The notes beneath the pieces are model-generated. The model saw nothing but the letters and a program-made list of their open reading frames with translations. It ran no database searches and was not told the origin of the DNA. A program made the position numbers and the translations under genes. Shown piece after piece: positions 7,186-14,383 of a DNA stretch of 15,353 nucleotides. Origin of the DNA: Merdicola sp048393175 (lineage in GTDB: Bacteria; Bacillota; Clostridia; TANB77; CAG-508); the NCBI GenBank assembly GCA_048393175.1, contig DBFJJM010000093.1, positions 1 to 15,353 of the forward strand, given 5' to 3'. How positions within the stretch are numbered: the first letter of the stretch is position 1; each line of letters opens with the position of its first letter.

Positions 7186-8523
7186 ATGGTAAATGCAGTT
7201 ACAGTAGAAAAAATACTACAAATATTAGAAGAATTAGCAAAGGAAGGAATAAAAACAGATAAAATTCCAGTTAGTTCCTGTACCATATATCGTGCCATTG
7301 AAAAGCAAGGCTTTAATGCAGAGCAGATAGTAACAAGGAATAAAATGCTAAACGGACAAATAAACATAGGAAATAAATTAGCATATATAAGAGCAAAAGA
7401 GCAGGAGTTATCAGAAGAAGCAAGAGAAAAGTTAATAACATATGGAATATTCGGAAAAAAGACAGTAGGAAATAAAAGTCAAACACAGCAGTTTATAGAA
7501 GTATTAGAACAAGCAGGTTTCAATACAAAAGTCATTACAACAAAACCACATACTTTAAGAGAAGAATTAGAAAGACAAGGGTTTAATGCAGATGAGATGT
7601 TAGAAGAACATAAAAAGCTAGATGGAGAAATGAACATAGGAGATAAAGTAAGTAGTATAAGAGCAAAAAAGCAGGAGTTATCAGAAGAAGAAAGAAAAGA
7701 CTTAATAAAGTATGGAATACTAGGAAAAAGAGAGACAAAACATAGAAAAAGTAGACCGAAAATTGAAACGAGTCAGTTTATCGACATATTGAAAACGTTA
7801 AAACAGGTAGGTTTAGATACTGGAAAAATTACGACAGATTCCCATACATTAAGAGAAGAATTAGAAAAACAAGGATTCAATGCAGATGGGATAGTAGCAG
7901 AACATGCAGAGCTAGATGGGGAAATGAATATAGGAAATAAAGTAAGTAGCATAAGAGTAAAAGAGCAGGAATTATCAGAAGAAGAAAGAAAAGACTTAAT
8001 AAAGTATGGAATATTAGGAAAAAGAGAGGTAAAACCTAGAAACGGTAAACCTAAACTTGAAACAAGTCAGTTTATCGACATATTGAAAACGTTAAAACAG
8101 ATAGGTTTAGATACTGGGAAAATTACGACAGAATCGCATACATTAAGAGAAGAACTAGAAAAACAAGGATTTAATGCAAATGAGATAGTAGCAGAACATA
8201 AAACGCTAGATGGGGAAATGAATATAGGAAATAGAGTAGGCATAGAAAGACGTGCAAAAACAAAGCATAGTGAAGAAGAGACTAAAATCTTAACAGAATA
8301 TGGTATTTTAGGAGAAAGAAAAACAGGACGTAAACAAAAAGAGACTAAATCCAAAGAAGTTTCAGAAGAAAAGTTAATAAAAGAAATAGCAAAATTAGCA
8401 ATGAGGAGAAATGTAAAAATGAGTCAGTTACAAGAAATTTGCCATTCCTATGGTGTGAAAATAGAGGAAGTGTTAGCTTATATCCAACAACTCGAAATTC
8501 CTTTTGAAAGTGATTTAGAGTAA
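7186..8523 (+). CDS. Tandem-repeat protein, four ~90-98-residue modules, unknown function
   Basis: I do not recognise a named family. ATG 7186 is chosen because AAGGAG lies eight bases upstream and residues before it look non-coding; the protein is then 445 residues. It has no signal peptide or membrane segment, is rich in Lys and Glu, and is probably cytoplasmic. Four modules follow one another, then a 60-residue tail. Each module has an amphipathic start (QFIDILKTLKQ.GLDT), a helix-turn-helix-like core (SHTLREELEKQGFNADEIV; in module 1 SCTIYRAIEKQGFNAEQIV), a short block LDGEMNIGNKVSSIR, and a helix LSEEERKDLIKYGILGKRE. The NIG..V..IR...LSEEE...L...GI pattern recalls helicase-associated (HA) repeats, known as DNA-contact add-ons; this is only a resemblance. 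The tail (KMSQLQEICHSYGVKIEEVLAYI) also looks helix-turn-helix-like. It stands alone between a pseudogene and the galE operon. A DNA-binding role is inference. Confidence 0.8.
   Translation: MVNAVTVEKILQILEELAKEGIKTDKIPVSSCTIYRAIEKQGFNAEQIVTRNKMLNGQINIGNKLAYIRAKEQELSEEAREKLITYGIFGKKTVGNKSQTQQFIEVLEQAGFNTKVITTKPHTLREELERQGFNADEMLEEHKKLDGEMNIGDKVSSIRAKKQELSEEERKDLIKYGILGKRETKHRKSRPKIETSQFIDILKTLKQVGLDTGKITTDSHTLREELEKQGFNADGIVAEHAELDGEMNIGNKVSSIRVKEQELSEEERKDLIKYGILGKREVKPRNGKPKLETSQFIDILKTLKQIGLDTGKITTESHTLREELEKQGFNANEIVAEHKTLDGEMNIGNRVGIERRAKTKHSEEETKILTEYGILGERKTGRKQKETKSKEVSEEKLIKEIAKLAMRRNVKMSQLQEICHSYGVKIEEVLAYIQQLEIPFESDLE
7204..8340 (+). repeat. Four in-frame tandem coding repeats, 270/294/294-bp steps
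   Basis: The aligned codon for C/H in the S-(C/H)-T-(I/L)-(Y/R) motif occurs at 7279, 7549, 7843 and 8137, giving steps of 270, 294 and 294 bases. Approximate units are 7204-7479, 7480-7764, 7765-8058 and 8059-8340. Units 3 and 4 differ at about 13 of their first 174 bases by eye and then diverge sharply after the GEMNIGN codons; the second half of unit 2 closely matches the second half of unit 3. This points to recent tandem duplication or gene conversion. Confidence 0.85.
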
Positions 8524-8541
8524 GAATCAGAAGAATAATGT

Positions 8542-8565
8542 TTTTATGTTTTAAAAAACATAAAA
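8542..8565. repeat. AT-rich inverted repeat after repeat-protein gene
   Basis: TTTTATGTTTT (8542-8552) and AAAACATAAAA (8555-8565) are exact reverse complements with a two-base gap, 18 bases after the stop codon. It could be a weak terminator, but no real T-tract follows on either strand and the stem has a single G-C pair per repeat. Confidence 0.4.
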
Positions 8566-8608
8566 GTTTATAGTATGAAAATTGTTTTACGATTTATTAA
8601 AATAATAG

Positions 8609-8637
8609 TTGAGGTTTCAAACTCTTTTGTATATAAT
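8609..8637 (+). promoter_or_regulatory. Sigma-A-type promoter for galE operon
   Basis: -35 TTGAGG (8609-8614), 17-base spacer and a perfect -10 TATAAT (8632-8637). It lies about 30 bases before the galE start, giving a leader of roughly 20 bases with the AGGAGG site. It is the best promoter match in the window. Confidence 0.75.
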
Positions 8638-8666
8638 AAAGAAAATAAATAAGTAGGAGGAAAAAG

Positions 8667-9683
8667 ATGGCAGTATTAGTAACAGGTGGTGCTGGATATA
8701 TTGGAAGTCATACTGTGATAGAACTATTAAAGAAACAAAAACAAGTAGTCATGATTGATAATTTTTCCAATAGTAAGCCAGAAGTATTAGATACTATTAA
8801 AAAAATTACGGGAAAAGAAATTAAATTTTATGAAATCGACTATAGTGATGAACCGAAATTAAAAAATGTATTCGAAGAAAACCAAATCGATTCTGTGATT
8901 CATTTCGCAGGATATAAAGCGGTAGGAGAATCGGTACAAAAACCAATTGAATATTATCGAAACAACCTTTCCGGTTCATTAGTATTGTTAGATACCATGA
9001 GAAGGTATGGAGTCAAAAACTTTATTTTTAGCTCTTCTGCTACGGTATATGGTGACCCAGAAAAAATTCCTATTACAGAAGATTGCAAAACCGGAGGAAC
9101 AACAAATCCTTATGGGACGACTAAACTGTTTATTGAACAAGTTTTGCAAGATATTTATCGTTCTGACCCTACTTGGAATATGGTTATTTTACGTTATTTT
9201 AATCCAGTAGGAGCACATGAAAGTGGACTAATTGGAGAAGAGCCACAAGGTGTACCTAATAATTTAATGCCATATATAGCAAGAGTTGCTGCTGGTATTT
9301 TACCAGAATTATCTGTTTTTGGAAACGATTATCCTACACCAGATGGTACAGGAGTTCGTGATTATATCCATGTAGTAGATTTAGCAAAAGGACATCTTTA
9401 TGCACTTGAAAAATTAGAAAAAGAATCGCATGGACTTTTGGTATATAATTTAGGAACAGGTAAAGGATATAGTGTACTAGATATGGTAAAAGCATTTGAA
9501 AAAGCAACAGGAAAGAAAGTGCCATATAAAGTAGTAAAAAGAAGACAGGGTGATATAGCAACTTGTTATGCAGACCCGACAAAGGCAAAACAAGAATTAG
9601 GATGGGTAGCAGAAAAGTCATTAGAAGAAATGTGTAAAGATTCTTGGAACTATATAGTAAAAAGCAAACAAACGAATAGCTAA
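8667..9683 (+). CDS. galE: UDP-glucose 4-epimerase
   Basis: Interconverts UDP-glucose and UDP-galactose with bound NAD+, feeding galactose use and surface polysaccharide synthesis in the cytoplasm. The 338 residues match the usual length of the family, and the key positions match Escherichia coli GalE numbering: the Rossmann motif GGAGYIG (7-13), HFAGYKAVGES (79-89), S124 in FSSSATVYG, and the catalytic pair Y149/K153 in NPYGTTK. ILRYFNPVGAH and DGTGVRDYIHVVDLA are the substrate-side signatures. ATG 8667 follows AGGAGGAAAAAG. It is the first gene of an operon with ispH (25-base gap) and a DUF3788 gene, driven by the promoter at 8609-8637. Whether it also uses UDP-GlcNAc cannot be told with certainty. 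Confidence 0.96.
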   Translation: MAVLVTGGAGYIGSHTVIELLKKQKQVVMIDNFSNSKPEVLDTIKKITGKEIKFYEIDYSDEPKLKNVFEENQIDSVIHFAGYKAVGESVQKPIEYYRNNLSGSLVLLDTMRRYGVKNFIFSSSATVYGDPEKIPITEDCKTGGTTNPYGTTKLFIEQVLQDIYRSDPTWNMVILRYFNPVGAHESGLIGEEPQGVPNNLMPYIARVAAGILPELSVFGNDYPTPDGTGVRDYIHVVDLAKGHLYALEKLEKESHGLLVYNLGTGKGYSVLDMVKAFEKATGKKVPYKVVKRRQGDIATCYADPTKAKQELGWVAEKSLEEMCKDSWNYIVKSKQTNS

Positions 9684-9708
9684 GCTAAAAAGGAAGAAAG
9701 AGGAATAG

Positions 9709-10575
9709 ATGGAAGTTATTCTAGGGAAGACTGCTGGTTTTTGTGGAGGAGTAAAAAGAGCAGTAGAAGAAACGAAAAAAGAATTAGAAAAAAATGTGCC
9801 ACTTTATTGTTTAGGAGACTTAGTTCATAATAAAGAAGTGATGGAAGAATTAACAAAAAAAGGGCTAACAGTAATACAAGAAATCAAACAAGCAAACGAT
9901 AAAGTTATTATGCGTGCTCATGGAGTTTCGAAACAAATTTATGAGCAAGCAAAGCAGAAAAAAATACAAGTAATTGATTTGACTTGTCCCAAAGTATTAC
10001 ATATACATGAACAAGCAGAGTATTATGCTCAAAAAGAATATTATCTTTTCTATATTGGTGAAAAAGGACACCCGGAAAGTATCGGAACAGAGAGTTTTTG
10101 TGGAAAGCATTATTCTCTTATTGAAACAGAAAAAGACATTTTACAAGCAATCGAGCAATTTAAGGAGAGTAAATTAACAAAAGTATTTATTTTTTCGCAA
10201 ACTACGTTTCATTTAGAAAAATTTCATTTTTATTGTAAACAGCTAAAAGAGAAGATTGAATTATTTGGCTATCCTAATTTGGTATTAAAAATAGAAAATA
10301 CAATTTGTGATGCTACTCGTTTCAGACAAGAAGAAACAAGTAGCCTAGCCAAACAAGTAAATACCATGATTATTCTAGGAGGCAAACATAGTTCTAATAC
10401 CAATAAGTTATATGAAATTGCGAAACAACAGTGTAGTAATGTAATCTATATTGAAAAAGTAACAGAGTTAACAAAAAAGTCATTTTCAAAGCAAGGAACA
10501 ATAGGAGTGATGGCAGGAGCTTCTACTTCGAGAGAAAGTATTGAAAACTTATTAAAACAAATGAGAGAAGAATAA
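9709..10575 (+). CDS. ispH: 4-hydroxy-3-methylbut-2-enyl diphosphate reductase
   Basis: Last enzyme of the MEP pathway: reduces HMBPP to isopentenyl and dimethylallyl diphosphate, supplying undecaprenyl phosphate and other isoprenoids. The 288-residue protein has the three Cys ligands of the iron-sulfur cluster, C12 (GFCGGV), C93 (DLTCPKV) and C200 (ENTICDAT), and the substrate residues H40 (LVHN), H71 (RAHGVS), H121 and E123 (GHPES), a SQTTF block near 163-167 and the SSNT motif at 228-231. It is a stand-alone IspH; in many Clostridium species it is fused to an S1/RpsA domain, absent here. ATG 9709 follows AGAGGAATAG. It lies between galE and the DUF3788 gene with short gaps, so is probably co-transcribed. 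Confidence 0.96.
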   Translation: MEVILGKTAGFCGGVKRAVEETKKELEKNVPLYCLGDLVHNKEVMEELTKKGLTVIQEIKQANDKVIMRAHGVSKQIYEQAKQKKIQVIDLTCPKVLHIHEQAEYYAQKEYYLFYIGEKGHPESIGTESFCGKHYSLIETEKDILQAIEQFKESKLTKVFIFSQTTFHLEKFHFYCKQLKEKIELFGYPNLVLKIENTICDATRFRQEETSSLAKQVNTMIILGGKHSSNTNKLYEIAKQQCSNVIYIEKVTELTKKSFSKQGTIGVMAGASTSRESIENLLKQMREE

Positions 10576-10595
10576 GAAAAAAGAAAGAAAGAAAC

Positions 10596-11072
10596 ATGGA
10601 AGAAATAGCATGTAATTGTACACAAGAATGTGCCAAAGGATTCAATCCTAATTGTGAATGCAAAAATGAACAGTGTTGTTGTAACGATATGACAGGTTTG
10701 ATTGGAATACAAAAAAAGAAGATATTTGAAGTAATTGACCGTTTTATAGAGGAAAATTATGAAATGGATAAAAAATGGACGGTTGTTACAAAAAAATGGG
10801 ATTATGAATACAAATATCGAAAAGGTGGAAAAACCCTATGTGCTTTTTACTTAAAAAAAGATGTCTTAGGTTTTATGATTATTTTTGGAAAAGAGGAAAG
10901 AAAGAAAATAGAAGAAAAGAGACAAGATTTTTCAAAAGAATTTTTGAAGCAATATGATGAAGCAACCACTTATCATGATGGTAAATGGCTTATGCTAGAA
11001 TTAGAAGAGCTTTCTTTATTAGACGATATACAAAAGGTTTTACAAATCAAAAGAAAGCCAAACAGAAAATGA
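10596..11072 (+). CDS. DUF3788-family protein with Cys-rich N-terminus
   Basis: Function unknown. Residues about 40-158 match the DUF3788 pattern: a helix IDRFIEENY, a W-rich strand (KKWDYEYKYRKGGKTLC), a hydrophobic strand (LGFMIIFGKEE), the YHDGKWL motif, and the typical end DIQKVLQIKRKPNRK. The family is small, about 140 residues, and is thought from its strands to be a YdhG/DUF1801-like fold; that is recollection, not seen here. Unusual is the N-terminal 30 residues, holding eight Cys (6, 8, 12, 20, 22, 27, 28, 29), which could bind zinc or an iron-sulfur cluster. ATG 10596 lies 20 bases after ispH, behind only a weak purine run of GAAA repeats, so translation may be low or coupled to ispH. 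It is the last gene before a strong terminator. Confidence 0.85.
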   Translation: MEEIACNCTQECAKGFNPNCECKNEQCCCNDMTGLIGIQKKKIFEVIDRFIEENYEMDKKWTVVTKKWDYEYKYRKGGKTLCAFYLKKDVLGFMIIFGKEERKKIEEKRQDFSKEFLKQYDEATTYHDGKWLMLELEELSLLDDIQKVLQIKRKPNRK

Positions 11073-11097
11073 AAACGACAAGAAAATATCCAAGATT

Positions 11098-11127
11098 AAG
11101 ACAAAGCAGTTTTGCTTTGTCTTTTTT
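11098..11127 (+). terminator. Rho-independent terminator after galE operon
   Basis: AAGACAAAGCA (11098-11108) pairs perfectly with TGCTTTGTCTT (11113-11123) around the loop GTTT, and the T-run spans 11122-11127. It follows the DUF3788 stop by 25 bases and separates the galE operon from the glycosyltransferase operon. Confidence 0.93.
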
Positions 11128-11133
11128 ACCAAA

Positions 11134-11167
11134 TCTTAACTTTTCTATACCTTTTTTCTTAACTTTT
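11134..11167 (+). promoter_or_regulatory. Direct repeat upstream of glycosyltransferase/two-component operon
   Basis: TCTTAACTTTT occurs at 11134-11144 and again at 11157-11167, 23 bases apart from start to start, about two helical turns. OmpR/PhoB-family regulators bind direct repeats on one face of DNA, some with a TTAAC-like core, and this operon encodes such a regulator. No clear -35/-10 pair was found in 11128-11201, though the promoter must be near. Function is inference. Confidence 0.35.
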
Positions 11168-11201
11168 ATTTGATAAAGTTTAGACAAAAGGGGGAGGAAA
11201 G

Positions 11202-12215
11202 ATGAAAAAAATAAATATTGTCATACCAATTTATAATGAACAAGAAAGTCTTCCATTTTTATATGACCGTTTAACTCTAGTACTTCATCAGATAAAAAAC
11301 TATTCTTGCTCTATTTTATTTGTAAATGATGGAAGTACAGATAATAGTATGCAAAAAGTGCAAGAAATTATGAAAAAAGATTCAAGCATCCATTTATTAA
11401 ATTTATCTCGAAATTATGGCAAAGAAATTGCTGTTTTAGCAGGACTTGATGATTCTTTGTCTTATGATGCAGTTATTTTAATGGATGCAGATTTACAAGA
11501 CCCACCAGAATTAATACCAAGTCTTATCTCTTATTGGGAAAAAGGATATGATGACGTATTTGCGAAAAGAAAATCTCGTGAAGGAGAAAGTTTTTTTAAA
11601 AAATGGACTTCAAAAATATATTATCGTGTTTTACAAAAATTATCGGATGTGAACATACAGGAAGATACAGGAGACTATCGTTTGCTTGATAAAAAATGTG
11701 TAAAAGCGATTTGCTCTATGAGAGAAGTAAGTAGATGTTCAAAAAGCTTATTTGATTTTATTGGATTCCGTAAAAAAGAAGTGCTATTTGATAGACAAAA
11801 ACGTATTGCTGGAAAAACAAAATGGAATTATTCTAAACTGATTCATTTGGCAATCGATGGAATTACGTCTCTTTCTACGAAACCACTTAGATGGACAATC
11901 TATTTAGGAATCCTATTTTTATTCTTATCCTTTGTCTTAGTGATAGGAGGAGTAGTAAATAGTATTCTTACTTTTATACCTGTTTCTAGTTTTTTTCTAT
12001 TTTTATTAGCCGGTTTCCTATTTATGATGAGCTTACAGTTTTTGGTATTAGGAATAATAGGAGAATATATTGCAAGAATTTTTGAGCAAACAAGAAATAG
12101 ACCAGCTTATTTTATGCAAGAAAATCATTTAATGAGGAGGGAAAAAGATGAAGCAAAACAAGAAAAGCATTGTCTTTCTTTTTCTACTTATCCTATGTAT
12201 TCTAATAGGCATTAG
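11202..12215 (+). CDS. GT2 polyprenyl-phosphate glycosyltransferase, GtrB/DPM1-like
   Basis: Probably moves a sugar from a nucleotide donor to undecaprenyl phosphate on the inner face of the membrane. The 337 residues hold a GT-A domain with IVIPIYNEQ (6-13), VNDGSTD (41-47), the metal-binding DAD at 95-97 in MDADLQDPPE, DTGDYRLL (155-162), and the GKTKWNYSKL block (204-213), then two membrane helices at about 231-253 and 262-287, as in GtrB, CsbB and YkoT-like proteins. ATG 11202 follows GGGGGAGGAAAG. The last about 22 codons overlap the next gene by 68 bases; that tail looks like out-of-frame text of the downstream ribosome binding site and signal region, suggesting an ancestral stop was lost. 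The next gene would use the lipid-linked sugar it makes. The sugar itself cannot be told. Confidence 0.9.
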   Translation: MKKINIVIPIYNEQESLPFLYDRLTLVLHQIKNYSCSILFVNDGSTDNSMQKVQEIMKKDSSIHLLNLSRNYGKEIAVLAGLDDSLSYDAVILMDADLQDPPELIPSLISYWEKGYDDVFAKRKSREGESFFKKWTSKIYYRVLQKLSDVNIQEDTGDYRLLDKKCVKAICSMREVSRCSKSLFDFIGFRKKEVLFDRQKRIAGKTKWNYSKLIHLAIDGITSLSTKPLRWTIYLGILFLFLSFVLVIGGVVNSILTFIPVSSFFLFLLAGFLFMMSLQFLVLGIIGEYIARIFEQTRNRPAYFMQENHLMRREKDEAKQEKHCLSFSTYPMYSNRH

Positions 12216-13668
12216 GCTTTATTTAGGGAGTCAAAAAGAATATTTCCATATGGATGAAGCTTATTCTTATGGACTTATGAATTATGATAAATTAAATATA
12301 ACGGATAATTCTGACTTTTTGAATCAATGGCATACAAAAGAGTATTACTTGGATTATTTAGAAATAGAAAAAGAAGAAGCAAAAGATTTCTCACCTGTCT
12401 ATGAAAATCAAAAAAATGACGTACACCCACCATTTTATTATTTTTTACTAAGAATAAGTGCTTGTTTTTCCATCGAACACTTTACAAAATGGTCAGGACT
12501 TATTTTAAATTTAGTCATTTTTTCTTTTTCTACTATTTTAGTATATTTCATTGGAAAACAGCTTTTTCGAAATCCATTTTATGCATTGCTAGCATGTTTT
12601 GTAAATGGGTGTATTTTAATTGGACTGGAGAGCTTTTTATATATTCGTATGTATGAACTTGCTAATCTGTTTGTGCTACTTCTTACTTATTGGCATTTAA
12701 AACAGTATCATAAAAGCAAAATAAGTGTTACGCAATGTTTCTTTTTGGGAGTTATTTTGTTATTCGGGGGATTAACTCATTATTATTTCTTTTTAGTAGC
12801 ATTTGTGGAAGCTAGCATTTATACATACCATTGCATCAAACATAAGAAAAAAGAGAGTATGATTTCATACTGGATTAGTATTATCCTATCAGCAGGAATT
12901 TATCTTGCTATCTTTCCTTATGCGATAGAGCATATTTTAGCAGGGGAAAGAGGCCTATCTCATAAGAAAACAAAAGAGCAAGTCTTGTTTTCTTTACTTG
13001 GTTATTTATGGCTTGGCAATAAAGGATTCTTTTACTATCTTTTGCCTTTTCTAGTATTGTTAATAGGTATTCTTTGTTATTTTAAAAAAAGGAGGTCTTT
13101 GCACCTATATACTAAATCCTATTTTCTTCTTTTTCCTGTTATAGCCTATTTTATTGTAATTGTAATAACAGCACCTTTTATTGAACTAAGATACTTAATG
13201 CCAATTTATTCGGTTAGTGTGATTGGAATCATTTACCTAGCGAAAAGTTTTCTGAAGATAGGATGGAGTGCCAAAAATAGCATGTTTCTTACCATATTAC
13301 TTTTTCTTGCTCTCTTACAAAGTAGTTGCTTTTTGAAAATACAACCAGAGCTTACTTATACAAAATATCATTCCATTTCACAAAAAGTAAAACAATTAGA
13401 CCAGCCCATTATTTCTGTGTTTAATGTAGACAATAACCGCTTCTTAGATGACATTTATCTTTTTACGTTATGTGAAAAATCAATTATTTTAGATGCTTCT
13501 AACTTAACTAAAATAGAAGAGGTTTTGCAACAGCAAGAGTTTTCTTTTATTTTGATGTGCAATGAAGGAGTAGACGAAGAGAATATAAAATTGTTGTTAA
13601 AAGATAAAAAAATACAATATTTACAAAGAATGAATGCAGCCAATCTATATTGTGTTATAATGGAATAG
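12148..13668 (+). CDS. GT-C membrane glycosyltransferase, GT39/PMT-like
   Basis: A 506-residue polytopic protein. After a membrane helix at about 8-26 comes the outside-loop acidic motif HMDEAYSYGL with D36/E37, typical of GT-C enzymes that use polyprenyl-phosphate sugars, and then DVHPPFYYFLLR (91-102), the second hallmark of the GT39/ArnT/PMT-like group. About ten further hydrophobic helices run to residue 400; a soluble C-terminal domain of about 100 residues follows. It likely transfers the sugar attached by the preceding GT2 enzyme to a surface acceptor outside the membrane (inference). ATG 12148 is chosen for the AGGAGGG site seven bases upstream, inside the preceding gene, giving a 68-base overlap and probable coupled translation. 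The acceptor, whether teichoic acid, protein or peptidoglycan, is unknown. Confidence 0.85.
   Translation: MKQNKKSIVFLFLLILCILIGIRLYLGSQKEYFHMDEAYSYGLMNYDKLNITDNSDFLNQWHTKEYYLDYLEIEKEEAKDFSPVYENQKNDVHPPFYYFLLRISACFSIEHFTKWSGLILNLVIFSFSTILVYFIGKQLFRNPFYALLACFVNGCILIGLESFLYIRMYELANLFVLLLTYWHLKQYHKSKISVTQCFFLGVILLFGGLTHYYFFLVAFVEASIYTYHCIKHKKKESMISYWISIILSAGIYLAIFPYAIEHILAGERGLSHKKTKEQVLFSLLGYLWLGNKGFFYYLLPFLVLLIGILCYFKKRRSLHLYTKSYFLLFPVIAYFIVIVITAPFIELRYLMPIYSVSVIGIIYLAKSFLKIGWSAKNSMFLTILLFLALLQSSCFLKIQPELTYTKYHSISQKVKQLDQPIISVFNVDNNRFLDDIYLFTLCEKSIILDASNLTKIEEVLQQQEFSFILMCNEGVDEENIKLLLKDKKIQYLQRMNAANLYCVIME
13653..13661 (+). promoter_or_regulatory. Possible extended -10 promoter ahead of response regulator
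   Basis: TGTTATAAT (TGn plus a consensus TATAAT at 13656-13661) lies at the 3' end of the glycosyltransferase gene, 23 bases before the regulator start. The -35 region is poor (about 13633-13638), which extended -10 promoters tolerate. It could give the two-component genes expression independent of the glycosyltransferases. Confidence 0.4.
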
Positions 13669-13684
13669 AAAGAAGGAAAAAGAA

Positions 13685-14371
13685 ATGTATCATATTGTAG
13701 TAGCAGATGATGAAAAAGATATTTCAGAGGCAATTCGTATTTATCTAGAAGAAGATGGTTATCAAGTAACACAATGCAAAAATGGACAAGAGGTATTAGA
13801 GACTCTAAAAAAGCAAGAAGTTCATTTGATTTTATTAGATGTTATGATGCCAAAATTAGATGGAATCAGTACTGCAAGGGCAATTCGAAAAATGAGTTCT
13901 GTACCCATTTTATTTATTTCTGCTAAAACACAAAGCACAGATAAAATTATGGGGTTAAATGTAGGAGCAGATGATTATATTACGAAACCATTTGAACCTT
14001 TAGAATTACTTGCTAGGGTCAAGTCTAATTTAAGAAGATATTTACAATTGGGAAATTTGGCACAATCTGAAGATTTAAAGATAGATGGATTAACTATTAA
14101 TGATAAAACAAAAGAGGTGAAAGTAGATGGAGAACTGATTAAGTTAACTCCTATTGAATATAATCTGCTATACTTTTTAGCACAACATAAGGGACAAGTT
14201 TTTTCTATAAAACAGATTTATGAAAATGTTTGGAAAGAACCGTTTGATGGTTATGAAAAAAAAGTAGTAGTTCATATTAGCCATATTCGAGAAAAGATTG
14301 AAATTAATCCAAAAGAACCCAAATATCTAAAAGCTATATGGGGATTAGGGTATAAAATGGAAAATTTATAA
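13685..14371 (+). CDS. OmpR/PhoB-family response regulator
   Basis: A 228-residue two-domain transcription factor. The receiver domain (about 1-118) has the acidic pair D8/D9, the phosphate acceptor D52 in LILLDVMMPKLDG, S79 in the switch position and K101 in ITKPFEP. The C-terminal winged helix (about 130-226) has the OmpR-type signatures LTPIEYNLLYFLAQHKGQV, VVVHISHIREKIE and the end IWGLGYKMENL, and binds DNA usually as a dimer on direct repeats. ATG 13685 follows AGAAGGAAAAAG, 16 bases after the GT-C gene; the kinase gene begins 12 bases after its stop. It resembles the VanR/PhoP-like clostridial regulators, but no exact orthologue can be named. Likely targets are envelope genes, perhaps its own operon. 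Confidence 0.95.
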   Translation: MYHIVVADDEKDISEAIRIYLEEDGYQVTQCKNGQEVLETLKKQEVHLILLDVMMPKLDGISTARAIRKMSSVPILFISAKTQSTDKIMGLNVGADDYITKPFEPLELLARVKSNLRRYLQLGNLAQSEDLKIDGLTINDKTKEVKVDGELIKLTPIEYNLLYFLAQHKGQVFSIKQIYENVWKEPFDGYEKKVVVHISHIREKIEINPKEPKYLKAIWGLGYKMENL

Positions 14372-14383
14372 AGGAGAAAATAA

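Noticed and set aside
7204..8340. CRISPR-like array
   Set aside because: The repeats are about 294 bases, in frame and protein-coding, with no short repeat/spacer alternation.
10576..10595. GAAA repeats before the DUF3788 gene as a phase-variable tract
   Set aside because: Only about three to four copies; too short to argue slippage control, and typical of purine-rich leaders here.
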